DNA of 64,000 bases from assembly GCF_029626105.1 (NCBI RefSeq), contig NZ_JARUBH010000009.1, forward strand, positions 4,216,001 through 4,280,000, read 5' to 3'. Each line of letters begins with the position of its first letter. Within the stretch, counting starts at the first letter, position 1. This document shows, piece after piece, positions 35,137 to 44,902 of the stretch. Under the pieces are notes generated by a model, which saw only the letters and a program-made list of their open reading frames with translations, searched no databases and had not been told where the DNA came from. This DNA is from Solwaraspora sp. WMMD792. GTDB lineage: Bacteria > Actinomycetota > Actinomycetes > Mycobacteriales > Micromonosporaceae. Made by a program: the position numbers and the translations under genes.

Positions 35137-38100
35137 CTATCGGTCCCGTGGTCCGGCGGGCGGCTGGCCGGTCGTGCCCGGCGGCGTCTCCCAGGGCTCG
35201 ATGACGCGCTGCGCGTTGCGGGCGTTCACCACGTGCTCGATCGCCTCACGCAGCTTGGCGATCTCGTCCGGCGTCAGCCGCAGCATCCGCAGGTCCGAGC
35301 TGGCCCGGCTGCTGAGGTCGGGCACGTCGAGGAGGTCCTGCAGGACCCACACCACTGCCTGGCCGCGCTCCGCCGGTGGGGCGTCGTATGCCTCCCGTAG
35401 CCGGGCCGCCAGCTCGTCGGGCAGCGGCCCGGCGGCGTGGAACCCACCCTCCCGGTACGCCCCGGCGACGTCCCGGCTGTGCGGGTCGAGTACACCAGCG
35501 AGGGCGTGCCCGAGCGCCGACCACCGGTGCGCCGCCGCCGCCATGCCGGACGGCTCGGCGTGCAGCCACTGGTACGCCTGGCCGGCGTAGTAGTGGCTGG
35601 CGTCCCACTCGGCCGCGTCCCACGCCCGCCATCCGTTCTCCTGCGGCGACCACGACCGGCCCATCCGTTCCGGCCAGTGCTCCAACTCGCCGCGCTCCAC
35701 GAGCTGGATCACCCGGTCTGCGGTGGCGGAGATGGTGGCCGGGTAGTAGACGGCCACCGGCGGCGTCAACCGGTCGGCCGGATCGGGCAGGCCGGGTCCG
35801 AACTCGACCCGCCGGATCGTGTTCAGCGGCGGGGGCAGCCGCTCGCCGGCCGGGTGGAACTCCATGATCGGCCGCCGCGACTCGAAGAACAGCGGGCTGC
35901 CGTCCTCGCTCCGGGCCTGCACGCTGTGCCCGTACGACCACTCGTCCCAGTAGAGCTGCCAGCGCACGCCCTTGTCGCCCACGTGCTCCAGACCCTGGAA
36001 GTAGACGGTGGGTACGCCCATCGTGATCGCCGTCTCCAGCGCCCCGCTCTCCATACCGATCTGGACGATGTCGCGCTCGAGGTTGAGGTAGTGCAGGAAC
36101 AGGGTCTGCTCGCCGTGGCCCAGGCGCCCGTCCGGGCGCTCCCAAAAATGCTGCAGGGTCTGCAGGTCCACGCCGGCCAGGACGCCCTCCGCCGCGAACT
36201 GCGCACGCAGTTGCGGCCGGCCCTCGAACAGATCATCGCCGATCAGCATGATCTGCCGATCCGGGTCCACGGCCCGGATCGTCTCGATCGTCTGGCGCAG
36301 CAGTTCGGGCTTGGTGTCCATGAAGGCGCCCATCGGTACGTGCGTACGGCGCACCCACAGCAGCGCGTACTTCTTCGGCGTCCCTGGCGTCTCGTGCCGG
36401 GCGTAGATCTCCTGGGCGACCTGCCGCGCCCGTGCCTCGCGCCGCGCGCCCCGCTCGCCGTCCCCGCGCATGGCGTCGGCCATCGTCTGCCGGGCCTGTA
36501 CGGGCGACTCACGTACCTTCGGCAGCGCCACCAGGTGGGCCCGGCGGAACTTGCTGTTCGCGTAGTGCACCTCGCGCGGCTGGTCGTCGTAGCTCAGCCG
36601 CACCCGGCGTGGATCGATACTGTATTCGCGGATCAGCCGGTCGCGCATGGCGAGCGCGTTCTTCAGCGGCCGCACCTGCATGTCGATCAGGTGGTTGGCA
36701 AGCGCTACCGGGTCGAGGTCGTCCAGCGGCAGGCCGCGCACCGAACGCCACAGCACGGCCCGGTCGACCAGGTCGCGGGTCAGGCCCTGCGGTACGTCGC
36801 CGAGGTTGGCCAGGAACGCGTCGGACACGTCGTCCCGGAACTCGGTGAAGTGCTGGTGCGGCTCGTACGCGACCTCGATAGTCGCCTCCGGGCGCAGCAT
36901 CATCGCCGACGCGTGGATGAACAGTTCACCGCTCTGCCACTCGTAGAACCGTAGGTTCATCATGTCGAGGTTGCCCTCGACGCGTGCCGGCTGGTAACCG
37001 AACCGGGCAAGCAACTCGTCCTGGATGAGCCTCATTTTCTCCGGCACGGACAGGTCGGTGCGGACCCTGACCTGGTTCACCAGCTCATCCAACCGCCCGG
37101 CGTGCAGCTCGTCCCACTGGCGCATCATGTGCGGCTCGGCGAAGTCCCGGGACGGTACGAGCCGCCCGGTGGCCCCGACCTCGCTGACCCGGGGCGGCTC
37201 GGCGAGCGGCCGGCCGTCGTCGCCGAACCGGATCGCGCCATCGTCGCCGAACCGGATCGCGCCATCGTCGCCGAACCGGAACTGGTCGACGGTACGCCAG
37301 TCCGGCATCGGGTTACCGGCCTCGGCCGCCCGAGTCAGCACGTCCGTCGCCGCACGCGCCGCCGCTGGGCCGGGTGCTTCGCCGAGCAGCTCGCCGGCCG
37401 CGCGCCGCAGCGCCGCGACCGGGGACTCCCCGTCCAGCCGTACGCCGCCGGTGGCCTCGAACCACTGTGCCAGCCGGGCCAGGCCATCGACCTGCCGTAC
37501 GGTGGCCCCCTCGCCACCCAGCACATCCTGGGCGTGCCGCAGCATCGCCTCCGCATCGGGCAACGGGCCGCCGGGCCGCGCGCCGAACATGTCGGCGAGG
37601 TCGCGCAGCCGGCCCAGGTCGCGCGCCGAGAAGGAGAAGTCAGGCGCCGCCTGATAGATCCGGCTGGCCGCGCCGACCAACGCGTCGGTGTAGCGCAGGT
37701 GATCGCCCGTCATCCGGTCCACCGACAAACGGTCGCCGAACAGTGCATGCATGCGGTCCAGCCGGCGGGCGTGGTCGAGCGGGGTGTGGCCGTCCGGGTG
37801 AAAGGTCTCCAGCAGTCGCTGTACGTGCGGCGGTAGGCGCAGGGCGGCCACGGGCAGCGGCTCGGCGTTGCGGTGTCGCGGCCCCTCCGCCCCGCCGCGC
37901 CCCTCCGGTCCGTCAGCGCCGCGCGCGGCGGATCCGTCAACGCCGCGCGCCAGGTCCACTTCGGGGAGCATCTCGCCCAGTTGGGCCAGGTGGCGGTCAC
38001 GCAGCCCGGCGAGCGCGGGCACGGCCTGACCGGCGTGGTCCCGGACCAGCCCACCATCGGCCCAGAACAGTCGGGCGTGCCCCATCACGCTGGCGTCCAG

Positions 38101-41100
38101 CCGGGCGCTCTGCGCGGTCAACGTCCGGCGGCCCTCTGCACCGGGCTGCACGTACTCGTCGGCCAGCCCGAGATGGTGGCCCACCTCGTGGGCGAAGACC
38201 ACCGGGTCCATTTCGGCGTGCCAGGACATCTGGTTGATCGAGTCGCCTGGGCCGTCGCCCCGGCCTGGGTGCAGGGTCACCACGTCGGTGATGCGCGCAA
38301 GCGGGTCGAACTCCACCCGCTCCAGCTCCACCCGCAGATGGAACTGCGAGCCGTCGGGCAGCCGGTGCTGATGGTTGAAGTAGAGGTCGGTGCCGTCGAG
38401 CAGGTTCGACCGCGCGCGGTCCAGCGCTTCCGGCGTCACTGCGGGATCGGCCTGGTACCGGATCCGCAGCGTCACCTCCGTCACCGCCCGCGCGTGGCCA
38501 CCGGCGTCCACGACCGATACCCGCCGCGCCTGCGCCTCGGCCGCCGCGTTGAACGGCGAGTCCGGGCGGGCCACCGCCACCGGCGGGCTGGCGTCTCGCA
38601 GCCCGGCCCATTGGCCGGACAGCAGCGCCTCAGTACGCGAGACGGTGTACGCGTGGTCGCCGCGCAGGTCGGCAAGCAGCTGCGCGCCGTGGCCGGGCAG
38701 CAGCGGTGTCCGGGTGTCCGGGTGCAGGTCGGCGGCGCGCACCGGCGCCGAATAGCCCGGGGCGTCGTCGATCCGGTCGCCGGGGGACGTCGCGTCCGGA
38801 TGCGGCACATCGTCTTCCTCGGGTCCTCGGCCGCGCTCCTCCATGAGCGTGTCCGGATCCCGGACGCCGGGCTCGGCTGCCTTGGCGCGCTCCCCCGCCG
38901 GCGCCTCGTCGCGCAGCGGCGGGGCCTCATCGCGCAGCGGCGGGGCCTCATCGCGCAGCGGCGGGGCGATGGTCTCGCCCTGCCGCTGCCCGATGGCATG
39001 CAGGTCGATGCCGTACTGTTCGGCCAGCCGCGCGGTGACCGGACCGTACAGTGTGCCGTGCTGCCGCTCACCCGGCAGCGGGTGGTTGGCCTCGAGGATG
39101 GCCAGGCGTGCGCGGTTGACGCTGTTCTCGATGGTGAGCTCGGGGTGCCGGCCCACCACGTCCGGCCCGACGAGCCTCCTGCCCTCCTCGGAGAGATATC
39201 TGCTGCGGACGAAATCCTCGATCTGCTGCGGGGTCCAGTCGGCGAGCTCGCGCAGACCGTCCGCCTTCGGCACCCGGGCGTCGGACGAATGCTCGGCCGG
39301 GCGGAAGCCGGCCAGACCCTCCACGAAGTGCCGCTGCACCGCGAACGCCCCGAACTCGGCCTCGAACCGCAGGTGGGCGCGGACCAGGTCGCGGGCGGCC
39401 GGCGGGTAGCCGGCCTCGGCCATCGCGGCGATCACCAGTGCGGCGTTGGGTTGCAGCGAATGCATGCTCTCGTGCACCAGGGTGGCGGCGAAGGCGCTGA
39501 TCGGCCGCGGCTCGCCGCTGGACCTCGGATCGATGAACGTAGCGCCGATGCGGGTGTCGTAGCCACCGCGCGCCGGTCCCTCGACCCAGCGCATCAACTC
39601 CGGCGTGACCGCCTCGGGCGGGACCAGGGCGCGCACCGAGTCGGGATCCTTGGGCACCACCCGGTCGAGCGTCTGGAGCGCGTGCGCGGCGAACTCCGGA
39701 CCGAGAATCTCTTCGATTTTGGCGACGGCGATGGCCTGGTCGATGACGTGGAACCGGTGGGTCGACGGGTCGATGCCGATCGCCCGGTTCGCCATCTCGA
39801 CCGAGTTGAGCGGGTCGATACCGTCGACGTCGCGCCAGCCGGGGTCGGCGTGCTCGCCGTCGCGGGTGAAGTCGCGCCAGTTGCGGTACTGGTCGGCGTA
39901 GTCGTTGACCGACCGGCTCAGATCGCGCACGCTCTGCACCAACTCGCCGAGATCGCCGGTGGCCCGGGCCCGGGCGGCGGCCGCGTCCAACGCGTCGGCC
40001 CGGGCGACGATGGCATCCAGGTCGCGGATCCGCGTCTGGACCGCGTGCTCGGGGTACCTGGCGAGAAGATTCTCCTTTGCCCTGGCCGCCAACTCGTGGA
40101 CCTGCTGCGGCAGGTCGGCACCGGTGCGGGTGACGTGCGGCGGGAAGTTTTCGCTAGGTGCCAGCTCCGGCATGATGTGAGCTGGCGTGCCGTCATGACC
40201 GACCCGGGCCGCCGCGTGTCCACCGGCAGCCGAGGAGGTGTCGGTCCCGGTCCGGTCCACTCCGGATCCGGCCACCATCCGCGCGGCCTCCTGCTCCAAC
40301 CGGGCGAGCGTCGCCGTGACCTCCACTGCGGATCGGGGCGCGAACGACCCGTCGTCGGCGCGGTCGGCCAGATGGTCCGCGATCGCGCGGACAACCGGCT
40401 CGGGCTGGCTTCGGTCGGTGAGCGCATCGCGGATCGACTCCGGCGTCCACGGCGGGTGCGGACGCGGGTCGGCGGGCCCGGCGTCCCGGAACGTCACCTG
40501 GTCCGCGTCGAGGACCGGCACGTCCGGGTTGCCCTCCTCCAGCACCGCGAGCGGCACCTCGTCGGTCCGAGGGGCAAGCGCCGGGCCGTCCGCGCGAGGC
40601 GCATCCGGCAGCGGCTCGGTCGGTAGCAGGTCGCGTAGTTCCTCGTGCAGGGCACGCCAGGCGTTGTCGATTTCCTGGTGGACGAAGTCGGTGCGCGTGA
40701 CACCGTCCGGGGGCGCGTGCGCGGGCAGGATCACACCGGCGGCGTCGGCCTGCCGCCAGGCACCGTGCACGAACTCCATCGTCGGGCGCAGCACCGTGGG
40801 ATGGCCGGGCGGCAGCGACGAGTTGACCTGGAGTACGACGCGGGCCTCCAGTCCGTCCGGGTAGTGCACGGTCAGCGTGCCCGACTCGGGATCCCACGTG
40901 GCCCGGTGCGGCTGGTCCGCCGCGTCCACGGTGCGCCCGTCGAGCAGGCCGGTGACGTGCTGGTCGATCACGGCGGCCACCGCGTCGGGCACCTCGGCGA
41001 CCCGGGTCGCGGACACCGGCTCGACCGGCACCAGCCGGTACGGGACCCGCTCGCCCGCTACGCCGCGTACGAGCCCTTCGCCGGCCACCTGTTCTGCGCC

Positions 41101-43581
41101 TGGTGATAGCGGAGAATCTTCACGAACACGGCCGAGAACTGGTGGTTCCGGTCCCCGTCCAGTGGCCTCCCCTGTTCCGACGCCTTCTCGATCACCAACC
41201 GGCGGTCCATCTTCTCCGGGATCCCGAAAATGTATTCGACCTCCCGACTGTCTTCCCTGGTCTTCTGAAAATCGAGCAGGATCGCCACCGAAGTTCTCCC
41301 GTCCCCACGAAATGTCCAAGTCTTCGCCGGTGCGATCTGGAAAATAGCCCTCGTGGTCCCGTCCCGAGACGAACTCGTCGCCGCCCCGACCCGGCGCATC
41401 CGGATCGCGCGGCGGTGGCGCGTCGCCACCGAGGCGCGTCGCCGGGTCGAGGACGCGCGGCGGAGACTCGGCCCGGGGGGTGGCTGGGCCGTCGGCCCGT
41501 GGGGGTGGGGTATCAGTGCGGAGCGGCGGTGCGTCTGCGCTAGACGCGCGATCGGGGCCCGGCGCGCGGTCGGGCACCACGTCGTCAGCTGCCCGCGCCG
41601 CCATCGGAACTGCCTCGTCGCCGCGCCGGTCCGCCGCGCGCACTCCATCACCGCCGGACGGCGTCAGGTCACCGGGCCGGACCGAGTCGCCGTCGGCCGG
41701 CACCCGATCACCCGGCGGTGGCGCGTCGTCGCCGACCCGTAGCGGCTCGACCGGCACCGGCGTCCGCTCGATCGTGCCCGGCCCCGCGCCCCCCTCGTCG
41801 CGGACCTGATCGGCCGCGCGTGGCGACGAACCGCCGCTGGGAGCGGGTGTGGCAGGCTGACGCGGGCCCGGGCCCGCGCCGCCGTCCCCGCCCCGGGCGG
41901 GCAGCGCCTCGCTGCGCGTCAACGCGTCTACGACGGGCAGCGCCGGCGCCACGACCCCGCGTGGCGTCTCGGCTTCCGGTACGCGCGGCGCGGACTCGCC
42001 GTCGCGCCGCAGGCCGATCCCGTCGCCGTCCGGCAGGCTCCCGACGCCGTCACCGAGCCCTGGGGCGAAGCCCTCACCGCTGCGCGCGCCGGCGAGACCG
42101 CCGGGCAGGCCACCGGATGCCCGGCTCCCGGCGGCAAGTGAGTCGGGCAAGGTGCGGATGTCGGCGCCGCCGATCCGCGAAGGCGCGTTGACGCGTACCA
42201 TCTCCAGGTTGTTTTGGGCCCCGAAGATGGCACCGGCCATGCCACCTTTCGCGGCCTCGTGCCCGACCTTCGCCCAGTCGTCGGGATCCCTCCAGTCAAA
42301 GCCTTCTTCGCTGGCCATCGCGGTGCCCAAGCCGACCATGCCGCCGGCGGCGGCGCCGCCGAGGATGTGGCCGCCGAGCCCGCCCCACATGCCGAGGCCG
42401 AAGGCCGCGCCCTGCGCCGCCGTGACCGCTGTCTGTGTCATGTCGATGCCGCTGCGGTTGCCGTCGAGCACCTGCAGGCCCTGGCCGAGCAGGTCGCCGC
42501 CGCCGAGGAAGCCGGCACCGAAGGCCACCCGGATGCCGAGGTACTTGGCAAACTCTCTGCGGAATGCCACCTCAGTGGCTTCGGTCGCCGCCCGGGCGAG
42601 TCCCTGCTGGACGGCGCGCTCCATCATCTGGTTGCCGGCGTAGCGAGCCGCCGAGTTGGCCGCTGTCCGGCCTGCCGCCTGCGCTGCGGTCCGCGCGCCC
42701 CAGTTGGCGAGAATTTGCTGCTGCAGTTCGCGGGCAACCTGTGAACGCGCGGCGTTGGCCGCGGCCCGGCTACCCAGACCGCGGCCGAGTTGGTTGCGCA
42801 GCGCCCTGCGGGCGGCACGGTTCATCGCCTGACCGGCCAGCCGGTCGGCAACGGTACGCGCGACGACGTTGCGCGGGGTGAGCCGGGTGAACGTGTTCCT
42901 GGCCACGGTGCCGAGGCCCCGGCCGGTGGTGGTGGCAGCCCGGGGCACGGCCCTTACCACGGTAGGCAGCACCCTGGGTGCCGCCCGCACGCCAGCGGGC
43001 AGTGCCCGGGTCGCGAACTGGCCCAGCCCTTTGAGGGCGGTGCGGAACGTGATGCCGGTGATCGCCTGAACGATTTTGCGGACGGCTGCCCACATCGCGG
43101 TCCGGCACGCCGCGAGGGCGGGCGGCACTCCACCCAGTGATGCGCCGGCGCTGGGGATCAGGGCGGCGATGATGATGTAGAGCGAGACGGCCAGCATGAT
43201 CAGGTTGATCACGGCCATGAACTTCATCATCTCGACCTGGAGCGCGAGGCCCTGCACGCCCTGCTGCATCGACGAGACGCTGTCGGCGGTCGTCCGCAAC
43301 GCCTCCAGGTAGCTCATCCACTGCTGGGCGAACTGCATGGCCGCGGCGTCGCCGCTCCACGACTCGATGATGCTGTCGGCGGCGGGGCGCACCTCCTCGT
43401 ACGCCTCGGCGAGTCCCTGCGCCACCTCACCCCAGGCCTCGGCCAGGTCGTAGAGGCGCGCCCCGTCCGACAGCGGGATAGGCCCGAAGATGATCTCACC
43501 GACGGTGCTGTGGATCCCCGGAATCCACTCCTCTATCTCCCAGAACCAGTCCAGGATGTCGGAGAGGACGTGGTCGCTCAC
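35137..43581 (-). CDS. Giant polymorphic-toxin-like T7SS effector with two HExxH motifs
   Basis: 2814 residues in one uninterrupted frame. Residues 1-143 are a WXG100-like head (WSG at 75-77) with a hydrophobic helix at 121-143, a form of T7SS targeting. Ala/Arg-rich helices to about 450 and Pro/Asp-rich disorder to about 1000 follow. HESMH with its first His at 1370 is one zinc-metalloprotease motif; HEVGHHLGLADEY with first His at 1798 is another, with Asp1808 as possible third ligand. The segment 2395-2560 (YALLWVRRTHVPMGAFMDTK, then VQIGMESGALETAITMGVPT) resembles a glycosyltransferase (GT-B, fucosyltransferase-like) domain. The assignments are from motifs only. It is followed by a WD40 gene and preceded by a WXG100-like gene. 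Confidence 0.82.
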   Translation of the reverse strand: MSDHVLSDILDWFWEIEEWIPGIHSTVGEIIFGPIPLSDGARLYDLAEAWGEVAQGLAEAYEEVRPAADSIIESWSGDAAAMQFAQQWMSYLEALRTTADSVSSMQQGVQGLALQVEMMKFMAVINLIMLAVSLYIIIAALIPSAGASLGGVPPALAACRTAMWAAVRKIVQAITGITFRTALKGLGQFATRALPAGVRAAPRVLPTVVRAVPRAATTTGRGLGTVARNTFTRLTPRNVVARTVADRLAGQAMNRAARRALRNQLGRGLGSRAAANAARSQVARELQQQILANWGARTAAQAAGRTAANSAARYAGNQMMERAVQQGLARAATEATEVAFRREFAKYLGIRVAFGAGFLGGGDLLGQGLQVLDGNRSGIDMTQTAVTAAQGAAFGLGMWGGLGGHILGGAAAGGMVGLGTAMASEEGFDWRDPDDWAKVGHEAAKGGMAGAIFGAQNNLEMVRVNAPSRIGGADIRTLPDSLAAGSRASGGLPGGLAGARSGEGFAPGLGDGVGSLPDGDGIGLRRDGESAPRVPEAETPRGVVAPALPVVDALTRSEALPARGGDGGAGPGPRQPATPAPSGGSSPRAADQVRDEGGAGPGTIERTPVPVEPLRVGDDAPPPGDRVPADGDSVRPGDLTPSGGDGVRAADRRGDEAVPMAARAADDVVPDRAPGPDRASSADAPPLRTDTPPPRADGPATPRAESPPRVLDPATRLGGDAPPPRDPDAPGRGGDEFVSGRDHEGYFPDRTGEDLDISWGRENFGGDPARFSEDQGRQSGGRIHFRDPGEDGPPVGDREGVGTGEATGRGPEPPVLGRVREDSPLSPGAEQVAGEGLVRGVAGERVPYRLVPVEPVSATRVAEVPDAVAAVIDQHVTGLLDGRTVDAADQPHRATWDPESGTLTVHYPDGLEARVVLQVNSSLPPGHPTVLRPTMEFVHGAWRQADAAGVILPAHAPPDGVTRTDFVHQEIDNAWRALHEELRDLLPTEPLPDAPRADGPALAPRTDEVPLAVLEEGNPDVPVLDADQVTFRDAGPADPRPHPPWTPESIRDALTDRSQPEPVVRAIADHLADRADDGSFAPRSAVEVTATLARLEQEAARMVAGSGVDRTGTDTSSAAGGHAAARVGHDGTPAHIMPELAPSENFPPHVTRTGADLPQQVHELAARAKENLLARYPEHAVQTRIRDLDAIVARADALDAAAARARATGDLGELVQSVRDLSRSVNDYADQYRNWRDFTRDGEHADPGWRDVDGIDPLNSVEMANRAIGIDPSTHRFHVIDQAIAVAKIEEILGPEFAAHALQTLDRVVPKDPDSVRALVPPEAVTPELMRWVEGPARGGYDTRIGATFIDPRSSGEPRPISAFAATLVHESMHSLQPNAALVIAAMAEAGYPPAARDLVRAHLRFEAEFGAFAVQRHFVEGLAGFRPAEHSSDARVPKADGLRELADWTPQQIEDFVRSRYLSEEGRRLVGPDVVGRHPELTIENSVNRARLAILEANHPLPGERQHGTLYGPVTARLAEQYGIDLHAIGQRQGETIAPPLRDEAPPLRDEAPPLRDEAPAGERAKAAEPGVRDPDTLMEERGRGPEEDDVPHPDATSPGDRIDDAPGYSAPVRAADLHPDTRTPLLPGHGAQLLADLRGDHAYTVSRTEALLSGQWAGLRDASPPVAVARPDSPFNAAAEAQARRVSVVDAGGHARAVTEVTLRIRYQADPAVTPEALDRARSNLLDGTDLYFNHQHRLPDGSQFHLRVELERVEFDPLARITDVVTLHPGRGDGPGDSINQMSWHAEMDPVVFAHEVGHHLGLADEYVQPGAEGRRTLTAQSARLDASVMGHARLFWADGGLVRDHAGQAVPALAGLRDRHLAQLGEMLPEVDLARGVDGSAARGADGPEGRGGAEGPRHRNAEPLPVAALRLPPHVQRLLETFHPDGHTPLDHARRLDRMHALFGDRLSVDRMTGDHLRYTDALVGAASRIYQAAPDFSFSARDLGRLRDLADMFGARPGGPLPDAEAMLRHAQDVLGGEGATVRQVDGLARLAQWFEATGGVRLDGESPVAALRRAAGELLGEAPGPAAARAATDVLTRAAEAGNPMPDWRTVDQFRFGDDGAIRFGDDGAIRFGDDGRPLAEPPRVSEVGATGRLVPSRDFAEPHMMRQWDELHAGRLDELVNQVRVRTDLSVPEKMRLIQDELLARFGYQPARVEGNLDMMNLRFYEWQSGELFIHASAMMLRPEATIEVAYEPHQHFTEFRDDVSDAFLANLGDVPQGLTRDLVDRAVLWRSVRGLPLDDLDPVALANHLIDMQVRPLKNALAMRDRLIREYSIDPRRVRLSYDDQPREVHYANSKFRRAHLVALPKVRESPVQARQTMADAMRGDGERGARREARARQVAQEIYARHETPGTPKKYALLWVRRTHVPMGAFMDTKPELLRQTIETIRAVDPDRQIMLIGDDLFEGRPQLRAQFAAEGVLAGVDLQTLQHFWERPDGRLGHGEQTLFLHYLNLERDIVQIGMESGALETAITMGVPTVYFQGLEHVGDKGVRWQLYWDEWSYGHSVQARSEDGSPLFFESRRPIMEFHPAGERLPPPLNTIRRVEFGPGLPDPADRLTPPVAVYYPATISATADRVIQLVERGELEHWPERMGRSWSPQENGWRAWDAAEWDASHYYAGQAYQWLHAEPSGMAAAAHRWSALGHALAGVLDPHSRDVAGAYREGGFHAAGPLPDELAARLREAYDAPPAERGQAVVWVLQDLLDVPDLSSRASSDLRMLRLTPDEIAKLREAIEHVVNARNAQRVIEPWETPPGTTGQPPAGPRDR
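37220..37282 (-). repeat. 24-bp in-frame tandem repeat (IRFGDDGA)
   Basis: Three near-identical copies of a 24-bp unit encode IRFGDDGA within the giant effector (residues near 2100-2120). They form a flexible linker. Another short repeat, APPLRDE encoded by a 21-bp unit near 38917-38968, lies nearer the middle. Confidence 0.85.
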
Positions 43582-43641
43582 CCGCTACCTTCCCTGCTCA
43601 CCGCCGTCGGCGGGCCCGGCGCGGTCGACTGTGGCGCCGGA

Positions 43642-44007
43642 TCAGGTGCCCGTCTGCCTGATGTCCGTGGCGTTGTCGTCGTCGGTGCCGGCGTAGCTCC
43701 ACATCGCGGTGGAGACCTTTTCCCCCAGGTCCTGCAGCGCCTGGCCGAGCCCGATGGCACTCTGCTTCATCGCCTGGTTGGCGGGGATCGTTTCGCCGTC
43801 GCCGTTGTCGACGGCCTGGTGGTAGTTGGCCAGGAACGGCTCGGTGAACTTGTCGGGCGGCAGGCACTCCTCGTGGTTCTCCAACTCGGTGACTCGATCG
43901 GTTGCGCCCTGCATGTCGTCTCTCAGGGTGCCGCCCCGATCGCTGAGCCGGTTGGCGATGCCGACGATGTCCCCGATGCTCGTCTTGATCTCGACGAAGC
44001 TACCCAC
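43642..44007 (-). CDS. WXG100-like small ESX protein
   Basis: 121 residues, helix-loop-helix: SFVEIKTSIGDIVGIANRLS, then a second helix in IGLGQALQDLGEKVSTAMWS. It has no exact WxG motif but has the length and helical pattern of ESX substrates or chaperones. It overlaps the YbaB-like gene by eight bases and precedes the giant effector (60 bases), so it is probably a partner or co-secreted subunit of that effector. Assignment by context and pattern. Confidence 0.65.
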   Translation of the reverse strand: MGSFVEIKTSIGDIVGIANRLSDRGGTLRDDMQGATDRVTELENHEECLPPDKFTEPFLANYHQAVDNGDGETIPANQAMKQSAIGLGQALQDLGEKVSTAMWSYAGTDDDNATDIRQTGT

Positions 44008-44404
44008 GGTCCTCGTCCTCCTTCAGCCGTACATCGGCGTCGTGGCTGCGTACGAGCTTGGTGATGTCGAGGTCATCGGCGAGCCGGCCCGAACGCAGGT
44101 CACTCGGCAGGGTTTCGTCGATGATCTCGGCACTTTGCCGCGTCGCGTCCTCGACAGCGAGCCGCACGGTCTGCACGATCGCGGCCGACAGCGCCTTGGA
44201 GTTGGGCTTACGGAAGACGCGCGGATCGATGTCAAGTTCGAGCAGGTGCCCACGCGGGCCGACCACTGCCTTGATCATGCGGTCGTCGGACCAGGCGGTG
44301 CCGGTGACTTTCAGCATTTTCTTGTGCAGATCGGGCAACTCGGCAGTGGCACGCTTCAAATCGCCGATGATGTCGCTCAATGAGTTCCAGTTAGGACGCT
44401 CCAC
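44000..44404 (-). CDS. YbaB/EbfC-like protein of the ESX locus
   Basis: 134 residues: helical N-terminus (DIIGDLKRATAELPDLHKKM), beta strands (GHLLELDIDPRVFR), C-terminal helices (ALSAAIVQTVRLAVEDATRQ). This is the YbaB/EbfC fold, which binds DNA elsewhere, but many ESX loci carry diverged forms with unclear roles. It starts 76 bases after a strong hairpin (44480-44527) and overlaps the following WXG100-like gene. Function uncertain. Confidence 0.7.
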   Translation of the reverse strand: MERPNWNSLSDIIGDLKRATAELPDLHKKMLKVTGTAWSDDRMIKAVVGPRGHLLELDIDPRVFRKPNSKALSAAIVQTVRLAVEDATRQSAEIIDETLPSDLRSGRLADDLDITKLVRSHDADVRLKEDEDRG

Positions 44405-44479
44405 CGCAGCAACCTCCCCCGACAGCCACGACAGCGGTACCCAAAAGGATAGCGGGTACTGGCGGTACTCGCCGCAGCC

Positions 44480-44527
44480 GTCATCCCGGCGATCATCCCG
44501 GACGCCCGGGTACGTCGCCGGGATGAC
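44480..44527 (-). terminator. Strong hairpin between esx pair and YbaB-like gene
   Basis: A perfect 13-bp inverted repeat GTCATCCCGGCGA (44480-44492) and TCGCCGGGATGAC (44515-44527) with a GC-rich 22-base loop that can form an inner stem. No T-run follows on the minus strand, so it is better read as a processing, pausing or attenuation element than a full terminator. It would lower expression of the downstream effector module relative to the esx pair. Confidence 0.6.
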
Positions 44528-44568
44528 GACTCGCGTGCGCTTCTTCGTTCAGGAGCCGGCCGATTCGT

Positions 44569-44859
44569 TCAGAAGCCGGCCGAGAGCTGGTTGTCGACCT
44601 GCTGCATGCGCTCAGCCGAAGCACCCACCGTGGTGCCGAGGCGCATGAGTGCCTCCCTGATCTCGTCCGCACCCTGGTTCCACTTGATCCGGGCCTCGTC
44701 GCACGCCTGACCCGCGGCGCCCGACCAGTCGTTTGCGAAGAGCTGGGTGAAGGACTGGTACAACTCGCCCAGCATACGGTCCATATTGCCCTGATAGGTG
44801 CCGATGGCTGTCGCCACGTCGGCGATCTGGCCGAAGTTGTAGGTAATGGGTTGACCCAT
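44569..44859 (-). CDS. WXG100 family protein (EsxA-like)
   Basis: 96 residues, the usual WXG100 size. The WxG motif is WSG in LFANDWSGAAGQACDEARIK; two helices pack into a hairpin. The ATG at 44859 has GAGAGG upstream. It is partnered with the neighbouring WXG100-like gene on the same strand, as in EsxA/EsxB heterodimers that EccC recognises and secretes. Confidence 0.9.
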   Translation of the reverse strand: MGQPITYNFGQIADVATAIGTYQGNMDRMLGELYQSFTQLFANDWSGAAGQACDEARIKWNQGADEIREALMRLGTTVGASAERMQQVDNQLSAGF

Positions 44860-44902
44860 GGATCTATCGCCTCTCGACTCTCGACGGGTGGAACAACGAC
44901 GG

